A stretch of 21,703 bases of DNA from JAEMQF01 sp031419715 (GTDB lineage: Bacteria; Pseudomonadota; Gammaproteobacteria; Burkholderiales; Burkholderiaceae_C), in NCBI GenBank assembly GCA_031419715.1, contig JANOLJ010000382.1:1-21703 (forward strand), in the 5' to 3' direction. Positions 8,014-15,674 of the stretch are shown one piece after another. How positions within the stretch are numbered: the first letter of the stretch is position 1; the number at the start of each line of letters is the position of its first letter. The position numbers were made by a program, and so were the translations under genes. A model generated the notes under the pieces. The model was not told the origin of the DNA and ran no database searches. It was given only the letters and a program-made list of their open reading frames with translations.

Positions 8014-8815
8014 GCCGCCGCCACCGGTGCCCGCGCCGTTGTCTACGCCATCAATCAACCGTGTGCCCTGTGGCCCAGCCAGGCGCTGCTGCAGGCCCGC
8101 CAGGGCATGGACATCGCGCAGCGTCTGGGCGCCACATTCATGTTTCCCGGCAATGTCTACAACTTCGGCGCGCACATGCCGGCCTTGCTGCGCGCGGACA
8201 CGCCGCCCGCGCCGACCACGCAGAAAGGCCAGATCCGCGTGGCGATCGAGTCCGAGATGCAGTCTCGCGCGGCGCAGGGCCTGCGCTCGGTCGTGATCCG
8301 CGCGGGAGACTTCTTCGGTGCCGGCTCGGGCTCCTGGTTCGACAGCGTGGTCGTGAAGTCGCTGCCCAAACGCAAGCTGACCTACGCCGGCCCGCTCGAC
8401 CGCGCGCACGCCTGGACCTATGTGCCCGATCTCGCGCGCGCCTTCGTCGCGGTGGCTAACCGCGCGCCGCAACTGCCGGCCTTTGCCTGCCTGCCCTTCC
8501 CTGGGTACACGCTCACCGGCGCCGAGCTGTTGGATGCGATCGAGCGCGCCGCGGTGGCACTCGGCTTGCACGGGCCCCAGGCCATGCGACGCGAGCGCCT
8601 GCCCTGGGGTTTCATACGCGCGATGCGTTGGCTGGTGCCATCGTGGCGCGGCATCGTCGACCTGGCCTATCTGTTTGAAGTGCCGCACGCGTTGGACGGC
8701 GAAGCGCTGCGCCGCACGGCCGGTGACCTGAACATCACGCCGATCGCGACGGCCCTGCGCGCCACGCTCGTTGAGCTGGGCATGGCGCCCGCGCCGCGGC
8801 AGCCGCGCGCCAAAC

Positions 8816-11800
8816 TCACCCCGCCGGACGGCGCTTGAAAAATCGCACGGTCTGTTCTCGCGGTGCGCGAACCGGTGCACCGTGCGCCGCGAGCGTTCGG
8901 TCCAGGGCGCGGCCCGTGTCGTCGGCCAGCGCCGCGGCGCTGGCCAGGCGGATCGACTCGGCGCGTTGCGCGGCCGGCGCCGCGCCGCACGCCAGATGGT
9001 CGATGATGTGCAACAAGTTCTCCTTGCCGCGTTCGTTGGTACTGCCGTAGCCCTTGATGAGCTGGCCGCACGCGGCGATCTCGAAGCCCAGCGCCCAGTC
9101 ATCGCGCGCGCCGCGCTCCACGGCGGCGAGCCAGCGCTCGATCAAGGCCTGCTCCACCGCGAAACGCTGGCCGCGCCGGCGTTGGCCCTTGAGCGCGGCA
9201 AGCAGCTTCAGCGCAAGTGCTCCCAGCACCGTGTGCGCGCCCACGCGCAGCGGGAGCGCCCACGGATCAAGCCCACGCGCGACGCGCTTGCGGTCCCACC
9301 CCTGGAGCCGGCTTGCCAGCTTCGGCGGAAGGAGCGCCGCGAATTCAGCGACCCCGGGTTTGAAATGGTCGAAGACCTTGACGATCTCGTCGTCGCGCGC
9401 CGTGACTTCGCGCCGCACGCGATCCATGCGATCCACGCTGAGTTTGAGTGACGCAACATGCACGATGTCGTCGAACATCATCCACAGCGCCAGCCAGCGG
9501 ATCGCGTGTTGTGCGATCTCGCCGCCGCGCGTGCCCTGTGGGTCGGCGGCACGTTCCGCCGCAATGACGCGCTCAAGCCGCGTCTCATAGAGCGCGGCAT
9601 AGGTGCCGTCTTGGTACTCACGCAGCCGCGGCAGGGCGATGGCGCGCAGGTCGGGCGGGGCGAGCGCTGCCTCCACCCGCGCCTGCTGGGCGCGGCGCTG
9701 CATCACGCCGTCGTAGGCCAGCGCGAAGCCGCGCAGGCTCGACTCCACGCCTTTGCCGCCAGCCCGAATCGTGTCTTCAAAGATCGAGCGCGCAAAGGGC
9801 AGCACGCCGCTGCCGGCGATCACGCCGAACATCACGGCGCTGATGACGGTTTGTGCCTGGTTCGCCAGCGACCCCATGTCGAGCAACTCGACACCGCGCG
9901 CATGGCGTTGCAGCGTCGCGAGAAGCGCGGCACTGTCGGCGCGGCCGTCGCTCATCTGCATTTTTTCGGCGACGGTGAGCGCACGCGCGGTCGAACTCAC
10001 GATCAAGGTACGCGCCGCATCGGCCATGCCGGCGCCAACCTGGCGCACCGTTTCCAGCAACTCCGACGACACCAGCAAGTCAATGCCGCCCGGCACCGGG
10101 TTCAGGCTGAACACCGGCCGGCGGCCTTGCAGCGTGGCGTCGGGCGTGGGGTGGACCTCGACGTAATAGGTCGTGGCGCCAGTGCGCTGCGCCACGCCGG
10201 GGATCGACGTGCTCTGCGCGCTGTGGCCGGCGCGCACTGCGGCGTCATAGAGCCACTCGCTGAGCACGCCGCCGCCTTCGCCGCCCAGCGCGCAGACGAG
10301 CAAGGTGATGGGCCGATCGCGCGGCGCCTGCGGCTGAGCCGCAGATTGACCCAGCAGAGGCTCCGGCCGCGCCGCAACTTGCCCCGGCAGAACTTCCGAC
10401 TCCCTCTCCCTGGTCCCCCGGGGAGAGGGCAGGGGTGAGGGGCGCAGGCCAGGCAACGCAGCCGGCCGCAACAACGCCGTGACGCGCGCGCGCAGACCCG
10501 CCAGCAGCAATTCGAACCAGCCCGGATTGCGCACCACCTCGGCGCGATAAAAACTCGGGCAGAGTGTGGCCGCATGGGCGTTCTCGCCGCACAGGCCGCA
10601 GCCCACGCAGCCGTCAATCACGGTGGCCACGGGGTCCACACGCAGCGGATCGGGGTTGTCCTTGAGCGTCAGTGTCGGGCAACCCGAGAGGCGAATGCAC
10701 GCATGGTCTCCCGTGCATACGTCTTCGTCGACACCGTACTTCACGCGCTCGACGCGTTCGCCGCGCTTCAAGCGTGCCGCCACCCAGGGCCGGATGCGAC
10801 GCTGCCGCTCCAACTGGCATTCACCCTCGGCAATGATGACCTTCAGACCATTGAACGGGCTCGTGAACGCCTCTTGCAAGGTGCGGCGCATCGCGTCGAC
10901 CTCATAGGTATTCACGGTGCGCAGCCATTGCACACCCATGCCCTTGAGCGTGGTCTCGATCACCTGATTCTTGTGCGCCAGGCTCTGGTGCAGGCCACCA
11001 TCGCGCTGCGCCTGCGCTTTGGCTTCATCGTCGGGCGTGCTCAGAATGTCTTGCGTTCCGGTGGCCGAGGTGTAGCCGTTCTTCATGATCATCAGCACCG
11101 CGTCGTCGCCGCTGAAGAGGGCCGACTGCACGCCCGTGAGCAGCCCGTTGTGCCAGAAACCGCCGTCGCCCATGATCGCCAGCGTGCGCCGCTGCAGCAT
11201 CGGCGACACGCCCGCGCGGCTTGCCAGGCTCATGCCGTAGCCCAGGATGGAGTGGCCCGAGCTGAACGGCTCGAAGGTGGCCAGCGCATGGCAGCCGATG
11301 TCCGCCGCCACATGCACCGGCCCGACCTGAGCTTGCGCTAGTTTCAGCGCGGCGAACACCGGCCGCTCCGGGCAGCCGACGCAAAAACTCGGTGGGCGGG
11401 CGGGCAGTGGGCCGAGCGTCTTCTCCACATCGCCGCGGCGCGTGGCGTTGTCGGCCAAGCAGGCGCGTGCCGCGCTCAGGTCGAGGTCCGGCAGATGTGC
11501 CTGGGCAAACGCGATCAGCCCTTGTGCGATCACCTCCACCGTGTACTCGCCGGCAGCGGGCAGCAGGTCTTTGCCGTGAATCGGCGTTTGCACGTCCAGG
11601 CGCCGCAACGCCTGGGCGACGTCTTTCTCGATGTACTCGGGCGTGCCTTCTTCGAGCACCAGCACGGCGCGCCTGCCCGCGGCGAAGCCGCTCACTTGCG
11701 CAGGCACGAGCGGATAAGTGACGTTCAAGACGAGCAACGGCACTTCGCTCGCGCCGAACCCATCGGCCAGACCGCACTGTTGCAAGGCGCGAATCGCCGC

Positions 11801-12616
11801 GTTGTACAAACCGCCTTGCACGATGAGACCCACTTCGCCGCGCGGCCCCTCGAAGCGCTCGTTCAAGCCATGCTGCGCGATATACGCCTGCGCGGCAGGC
11901 AGGCGCTGCGAGATCTTGAGCTTCTCGTGGCGAAACGTCACGGGCGGGTGCGCCAGACGCATGTAGTCGAACGCAGCGGGCTCGGCAATCAACTCGCGCG
12001 TTGAAAACTTCGGGGCGACGTTGTCCTTGGCGATGAACTTGCCGCGCACATGGCAGGCGCGGATGCGCAGCTCCATGATGGCGGGCATGTTGCTCGCTTC
12101 GCTCAATGCAAAAGCGTGTTCGACGAGCCGCACCATGTTGGCCAGATCCGGGCGCGGGTCGAACAGCGCGAGTGTGCTTTTCAGTGCGTAGGCATGGGTG
12201 CGCTCCTGGATCACGCTCGCGCCTTCACCATAGTCTTCGCCGACGACGATCAGCGCCCCGCCCACCACGCCCGGCGAGGCGAGGTTGGACAAGGCGTCGG
12301 CCGCGACATTCGTGCCGACGATCGACTTCCACGTCACCGCGCCGCGCAGCGGGTAGTGAATCGACGCGCCGAGCATCGCCGCGGCCGAAGCCTCGTTGGC
12401 GCAAGCCTCGACGTGCACGCCCAGCGTATCGACATAGGGCTTGGCCTGCACCATCACGTCGAGCAGGTGCGACACCGGCGCGCCCTGGTAGCCGCCGATG
12501 TAGGCCACGCCCGATTGCAGCAGCGCCTTCGTGATCGCCAATATACCTTCGCCGTGAAAGGTCTCGCCTTCGCCCAACTTGAGCTGCTCGATCTGATCGG
12601 TGAATTGAACTTCCAT
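8816..12616 (-). CDS. Single-chain indolepyruvate ferredoxin oxidoreductase (alpha, Fe-S, gamma domains and C-terminal extension fused)
   Basis: A 1266-residue enzyme that should oxidatively decarboxylate indolepyruvate or related aryl-pyruvates to the aryl-acetyl-CoA, passing electrons to ferredoxin. Residues 1 to about 380 form the pyrimidine/POR alpha part (GGYQGAPVSHLLD; EACANEASAAAMLGAS). The TPP domain has CVGCPERPVF, then GDGGFWHNGLL (about 481) and MKNGYTSATGTQ. Two cysteine clusters follow, CTGDHACIRLSGC (about 631) and CVGCGLCGENAHAATLC (about 669), as in 4Fe-4S proteins. A proline-rich linker (about 705-750) precedes the gamma domain, GGEGGGVLSEW and PGVAQRTGATTYYVE. The last ~250 residues match the helical extension of such fusions. 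The ATG at 12616 gives the conserved start MEVQFTDQIEQLKLGEGE; the frame is open upstream to 12952 but without family text. The linker carries a DNA palindrome (10402-10429). Confidence 0.93.
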   Translation of the reverse strand: MEVQFTDQIEQLKLGEGETFHGEGILAITKALLQSGVAYIGGYQGAPVSHLLDVMVQAKPYVDTLGVHVEACANEASAAAMLGASIHYPLRGAVTWKSIVGTNVAADALSNLASPGVVGGALIVVGEDYGEGASVIQERTHAYALKSTLALFDPRPDLANMVRLVEHAFALSEASNMPAIMELRIRACHVRGKFIAKDNVAPKFSTRELIAEPAAFDYMRLAHPPVTFRHEKLKISQRLPAAQAYIAQHGLNERFEGPRGEVGLIVQGGLYNAAIRALQQCGLADGFGASEVPLLVLNVTYPLVPAQVSGFAAGRRAVLVLEEGTPEYIEKDVAQALRRLDVQTPIHGKDLLPAAGEYTVEVIAQGLIAFAQAHLPDLDLSAARACLADNATRRGDVEKTLGPLPARPPSFCVGCPERPVFAALKLAQAQVGPVHVAADIGCHALATFEPFSSGHSILGYGMSLASRAGVSPMLQRRTLAIMGDGGFWHNGLLTGVQSALFSGDDAVLMIMKNGYTSATGTQDILSTPDDEAKAQAQRDGGLHQSLAHKNQVIETTLKGMGVQWLRTVNTYEVDAMRRTLQEAFTSPFNGLKVIIAEGECQLERQRRIRPWVAARLKRGERVERVKYGVDEDVCTGDHACIRLSGCPTLTLKDNPDPLRVDPVATVIDGCVGCGLCGENAHAATLCPSFYRAEVVRNPGWFELLLAGLRARVTALLRPAALPGLRPSPLPSPRGTRERESEVLPGQVAARPEPLLGQSAAQPQAPRDRPITLLVCALGGEGGGVLSEWLYDAAVRAGHSAQSTSIPGVAQRTGATTYYVEVHPTPDATLQGRRPVFSLNPVPGGIDLLVSSELLETVRQVGAGMADAARTLIVSSTARALTVAEKMQMSDGRADSAALLATLQRHARGVELLDMGSLANQAQTVISAVMFGVIAGSGVLPFARSIFEDTIRAGGKGVESSLRGFALAYDGVMQRRAQQARVEAALAPPDLRAIALPRLREYQDGTYAALYETRLERVIAAERAADPQGTRGGEIAQHAIRWLALWMMFDDIVHVASLKLSVDRMDRVRREVTARDDEIVKVFDHFKPGVAEFAALLPPKLASRLQGWDRKRVARGLDPWALPLRVGAHTVLGALALKLLAALKGQRRRGQRFAVEQALIERWLAAVERGARDDWALGFEIAACGQLIKGYGSTNERGKENLLHIIDHLACGAAPAAQRAESIRLASAAALADDTGRALDRTLAAHGAPVRAPREQTVRFFKRRPAG
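10402..10429. repeat. REP-like palindrome embedded in the coding linker
   Basis: CCCTCTCCC (10402-10410) and GGGAGAGGG (10421-10429) form a perfect 9-bp stem around a 10-base loop, followed by caggggtgagggg. Read on the minus strand this gives the CCCTCACCCCTGCCCTCTCC type of sequence known from dispersed intergenic repeats in many proteobacteria. Here it is translated in frame as part of the interdomain linker (LRPSPLPSPRGTRERES). Confidence 0.7.
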
Positions 12617-12760
12617 GCGCGGACATTGTGACGCGGCAAGGTCGGCGCACCTGGGGTCTGGCACGAAACTCGCGACGTTGACGCCGACGCGGGGGCAATC
12701 CCGTAGCTGCAAGGGTCTTGGAATCGCGCAAGATCGCGGCTTCACTTTTCTGGCGCACTC

Positions 12761-13480
12761 ATGACCTGGTCCATCTTGGCGCGCGACGACGACGGCCGCT
12801 TCGGCGTGGCGATCGCGAGCCGCTTTTTCGCCGTCGGCGCGCTGTGCGCACACACGCGGCGTGGCGTCGGCGCACTGGCCACACAGGCCTTGATGAACCC
12901 GCTGTATGGGCCACAGGGCATGCAGTGGCTCGCCGAAGGCGGTGCGCCGCACGACGTGATCTCACGCCTCACGGGTGCTGACGCCGGCCGTGCGCACCGC
13001 CAGGTGCACGCCTTGGGGGCGCACGGCGACGCCGCGGCCCACACTGGGGCCGAGTGCATAGGCTGGTGCGGCCACCTCGCCGGAGCAGGCTTCAGCGTCG
13101 CGGGCAACATGCTCGTCGGCGCGGCGGTCATCGAGGCCACTGCCCAGGCCTTTGTGCAATCTGCCGGCCAGCCGCTCGCGCAACGGCTGATTGCCGCAAT
13201 GGCCGCCGGCCAAGCCGCGGGCGGCGACAAGCGCGGCAAACAGTCGGCCGCGCTGCGCATCCAGGCCGAAGAAGACTATCTGGCGCTCGACCTGCGCGTT
13301 GACGACCACGCCGAGCCGATGGAAGAACTGCGCCGGCTCCATGCCATGAGCCTGGAACGCTTCCAACCCTTTATTGCCTGCCTCGCCGGCCGGCTCGACC
13401 CCGTTGGCCTGATCGACCGCGAGGCGATCGAAGAGGCGGTGACGCGCTTTCGCGCCGTCCACGCTGCCCCCACGCCATGA
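12761..13480 (+). CDS. DUF1028 family protein (predicted Ntn-hydrolase fold)
   Basis: A 239-residue protein covering the full DUF1028 family: MTWSILARDDDGRFGVAIASRFFAVGAL at the start, RGVGALATQALMNPLYGPQG, then HTGAECIGWCGHLAGAGFSVAGNMLVGA, and GGDKRGKQSAALRI in the C-terminal half. The family has an Ntn-hydrolase-like fold but no established reaction. Thr2, exposed if the initiator Met is removed, is a candidate nucleophile (inference). There is no signal peptide, so it is cytoplasmic. Its TGA overlaps the next gene's ATG (ATGA at 13477-13480), tying it translationally to the peptide-type ABC importer, which suggests it acts on an imported peptide or amide. Divergent from the oxidoreductase gene; 144 bases separate the starts, with no promoter I can name. 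Confidence 0.92.
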   Translation: MTWSILARDDDGRFGVAIASRFFAVGALCAHTRRGVGALATQALMNPLYGPQGMQWLAEGGAPHDVISRLTGADAGRAHRQVHALGAHGDAAAHTGAECIGWCGHLAGAGFSVAGNMLVGAAVIEATAQAFVQSAGQPLAQRLIAAMAAGQAAGGDKRGKQSAALRIQAEEDYLALDLRVDDHAEPMEELRRLHAMSLERFQPFIACLAGRLDPVGLIDREAIEEAVTRFRAVHAAPTP

Positions 13481-14496
13481 GCGCACTGCTTGAGGTGCGC
13501 GACCTGCACACGCGCTTCGCCACCGATGAGGGCGAGCTCGCCGCGGTGGACGGTGTGAGCTTTCGCGTCGAGGCGGGCAAAACACTCGCCATCGTCGGCG
13601 AATCGGGCTGCGGCAAGAGCGTCACCGCGCTGTCGATCATGGGCTTGCTGGCGCAACCCGCAGGGCGGGTCAGTGCGGGGTCGGTGCGCTTCGAGGGGCG
13701 CGAGTTGATCGGTTTGCCGCGGCGCGAGCTGCAAGACTTGCGCGGCAGCGCGATGGCGATGATTTTTCAGGAGCCGATGTCGTCGCTCAATCCGGCGTTC
13801 ACGATCGGCGAGCAGATTGTGGAGACGCTGTTGCGCCATCGGCCCATCACGCGTTCGCAGGCCGAAGCGCGCGCCCTGGAGGTGTTGCGTCAGGTGCGCA
13901 TGGCCGCGCCGGAACAGCGGCTCTTTGAGTACCCGCACAAGCTCTCGGGCGGCATGCGCCAGCGCGCCATGATCGCGATGGCCCTGGCGTGCGAGCCGCG
14001 CCTGTTGATCGCCGATGAGCCGACGACCGCGCTGGACGTGACGATCCAGGCGCAGATCCTCGACCTGCTGCGCACGCTGCAAAGCGAGACCGGCACGGCC
14101 ATCGTGCTGATCACGCATGACCTGGGGGTGGTGGCCGAAATGGCCGATGACGTGCTCGTGATGTACGCCGGCCAGGTGGTGGAACAGGCCAGCGTGAACG
14201 CCATTATCAGCGAGCCGCAGCACCCCTATACGGTGGGCCTGCTCGGCGCGCTGCCGCGCCTGGACGAGCAGCGCACGCGCCTGGCCGCCATCGAAGGGCA
14301 GTTGCCCAGCCCCTTGCATCCGCCGCACGGCTGCCGCTTCGCCGCGCGCTGCCCGTTCGTGCTTGCGCAATGCGGCGACGCTCCGCCGCCGCTGCGCGAG
14401 GTGGGTGCACAGCACATGGCCGCGTGCTGGCGCGCGCCGCTCGACCCGGCGCGCTTGCAAGTCGATGCCGAGGCATTGCCCGAGGTGGTGGCATGA
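13477..14496 (+). CDS. Dipeptide/oligopeptide-type ABC importer, ATP-binding protein (DppD-like)
   Basis: A 339-residue cytoplasmic ATPase of the importer encoded by this operon. Walker A GESGCGKS is at 41-48, the Q-loop at MIFQEPMSSLNP (about 95-106), signature LSGGM at 156-160, Walker B LLIADEPTTALD (about 177-188) and the switch histidine in LITHDLGVVAEM (about 212-223). The C-terminus has the oligopeptide-transporter extension with CRFAARCPFVLAQC, the four-cysteine-type motif that binds Fe-S in DppD/DppF relatives. The start overlaps the DUF1028 stop by four bases. Substrate cannot be read from an ATPase; peptide transport follows from the family. Confidence 0.95.
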   Translation: MSALLEVRDLHTRFATDEGELAAVDGVSFRVEAGKTLAIVGESGCGKSVTALSIMGLLAQPAGRVSAGSVRFEGRELIGLPRRELQDLRGSAMAMIFQEPMSSLNPAFTIGEQIVETLLRHRPITRSQAEARALEVLRQVRMAAPEQRLFEYPHKLSGGMRQRAMIAMALACEPRLLIADEPTTALDVTIQAQILDLLRTLQSETGTAIVLITHDLGVVAEMADDVLVMYAGQVVEQASVNAIISEPQHPYTVGLLGALPRLDEQRTRLAAIEGQLPSPLHPPHGCRFAARCPFVLAQCGDAPPPLREVGAQHMAACWRAPLDPARLQVDAEALPEVVA

Positions 14497-14554
14497 GCCC
14501 GCAGTGCATAGGTTCGCGCTCGGCGGGTCCGGCCGAAGACCGCGGTTCGCGCCG

Positions 14555-15640
14555 ATGACAGAACCGCTGTTGCGCACGCACGGCCTGACGAAGCATTTTC
14601 CGGTGCGCCGTGGCGTATTCGGGCGTGTGCGCGGCGCGGTGCGCGCGGTCGATGGCGTCGATCTGCGGCTTGACGCCGGCCAAACATTGGGCGTGGTCGG
14701 CGAATCGGGCTGCGGCAAGTCCACCCTCGGCCGCCTGGTGTTGCGCCTGATCGAACCCAGCGCCGGACAGGTGTGGTTCGACGGCCAGGATCTGGGCGGG
14801 CTCGACGCCGCCGCACTGCGCGCCCAGCGGCGCGCGATGCAGATCATTTTTCAGGACCCGTTCGGCTCGCTCAACCCGCGCATGACGGTGGGCCAGATCC
14901 TCGCCGAGCCGCTCATCCTGCACGGCCTGCACGGCGGGCGGCACGGCGAGCGTGTCGCGGAGCTGTTGCGCACCGTCGGGCTGGACGCCGCGCACGCGCA
15001 GCGCTACCCGCATGAGTTTTCCGGCGGCCAGCGCCAGCGCATCGGCATCGCGCGCGCGCTCGCGGTGCAGCCGCGCCTGATCGTGTGCGACGAAGCCGTC
15101 TCGGCGCTCGACGTGTCGGTGCAAGCCCAAGTGATCAACCTTCTGCAAGACCTGCAACAGCGCTTTGGCATCGCCTACCTGTTCATTGCCCATGACCTTG
15201 CAGTGGTGCGCCACATCGCGCACCGCGTCGCGGTGATGTACATGGGGCGCATCGTCGAAGTCGCCGACACCGATGCGCTGTTCGCCGCGCCGCGCCACCC
15301 GTATTCGCAAGCTTTGTTGGCCGCGATCCCGCGCGCTGAGCCCTCGCGCGGCGCGCCGCGCAACGTGCCGCGTGGCGATGTGCCCAGCCCGATGGCTGCC
15401 ACGCCGGGCTGCCGCTTTTACACCCGCTGCCCGCATGCCAGGGCGCTGTGCTCGCAGCAGGTGCCGGCACTCGAACTGTCCGAGGGCCACGGCGTGGCCT
15501 GCCACTTTTGGCACGAGATCGTCTCCCACGCGCCCCCCACGCCCGAGCGCGCCGCCGCACCCGAAGCGGCAGCGCAACGGCGCAGACTGCTGGCCTTGCA
15601 GGCGGCGTTTGTGCCTGCCTCAGCCGCCGCGTCACCCTGA
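14555..15640 (+). CDS. Dipeptide/oligopeptide-type ABC importer, ATP-binding protein (DppF-like)
   Basis: A 361-residue partner ATPase. Walker A GESGCGKST is at 49-57, preceded by the DppF/OppF-typical GVFGRVRGAVRAVDGV. Q-loop IIFQDPFGSLNPRMTV, signature EFSGGQRQRIGIARAL and Walker B LIVCDEAVSALDVSVQAQ follow; the usual DEPVSALD reads DEAVSALD. The H-loop is FIAHDLAVVRHI. The C-terminal cysteine motif GCRFYTRCPHARALC is intact, followed by about 60 residues of Ala/Pro-rich tail. The frame is open upstream into the previous gene, but MTEPLLRTHGLTKHF at 14555 is the normal family start. The 58 bases after the DppD-like gene contain no separate signal. Confidence 0.94.
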   Translation: MTEPLLRTHGLTKHFPVRRGVFGRVRGAVRAVDGVDLRLDAGQTLGVVGESGCGKSTLGRLVLRLIEPSAGQVWFDGQDLGGLDAAALRAQRRAMQIIFQDPFGSLNPRMTVGQILAEPLILHGLHGGRHGERVAELLRTVGLDAAHAQRYPHEFSGGQRQRIGIARALAVQPRLIVCDEAVSALDVSVQAQVINLLQDLQQRFGIAYLFIAHDLAVVRHIAHRVAVMYMGRIVEVADTDALFAAPRHPYSQALLAAIPRAEPSRGAPRNVPRGDVPSPMAATPGCRFYTRCPHARALCSQQVPALELSEGHGVACHFWHEIVSHAPPTPERAAAPEAAAQRRRLLALQAAFVPASAAASP

Positions 15641-15660
15641 TTCCCCGTTCAATTTCAACC

Positions 15661-15667
15661 GAAGGAG
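15661..15667 (+). promoter_or_regulatory. Strong ribosome binding site of the binding-protein gene
   Basis: GAAGGAG lies seven bases before the ATG at 15675, the strongest site in the operon. This fits the high expression usually needed for a periplasmic binding protein. Confidence 0.75.
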
Positions 15668-15674
15668 CTGCTCG

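Larger units (their letters stand above)
7797..8838 (+). pseudogene. NAD-dependent epimerase/dehydratase-like gene, frame broken at a GCCT repeat
   Basis: The first part (7797-7964, 55 residues) has the Rossmann start VVLILGPSGRLGAAAVRAFAAAGW and then stops at TAG 7962-7964. The rest continues in another frame to the TGA at 8836-8838: VVYAINQP, LGATFMFPGNVYNFGAHMPALL, SVVIRAGDFFGAGSGSWFD and GPLDRAHAWTYVPDLARAFVAVA are all typical of atypical SDR/NAD-epimerase proteins. The break falls in four tandem GCCT units (7935-7953). Removing one unit joins the halves as ...SRRPIACLPAHAIRLTTPLAD..., giving about 345 residues. An internal ATG at 7909 is in the second frame but would omit the nucleotide-binding glycine loop. 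It could be a phase-variable gene in its off state, a recent pseudogene or an assembly error. The last 23 bases overlap the 3' end of the convergent oxidoreductase gene. Confidence 0.85.

Noticed and set aside
9458..10438. 326-codon plus-strand frame opposite the oxidoreductase gene
   Set aside because: It is a shadow of the fused oxidoreductase, whose motifs are unmistakable on the other strand.
12617..12952. 112-residue N-terminal extension of the oxidoreductase
   Set aside because: The extension overlaps the DUF1028 gene and has no family similarity; the conserved N-terminus begins at 12616.
13276..14847. 523-codon minus-strand frame opposite the DUF1028 and ATPase genes
   Set aside because: The text is low in hydrophobic core residues and rich in Arg/His/Gln, with no family likeness. 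The plus-strand genes account for the sequence.
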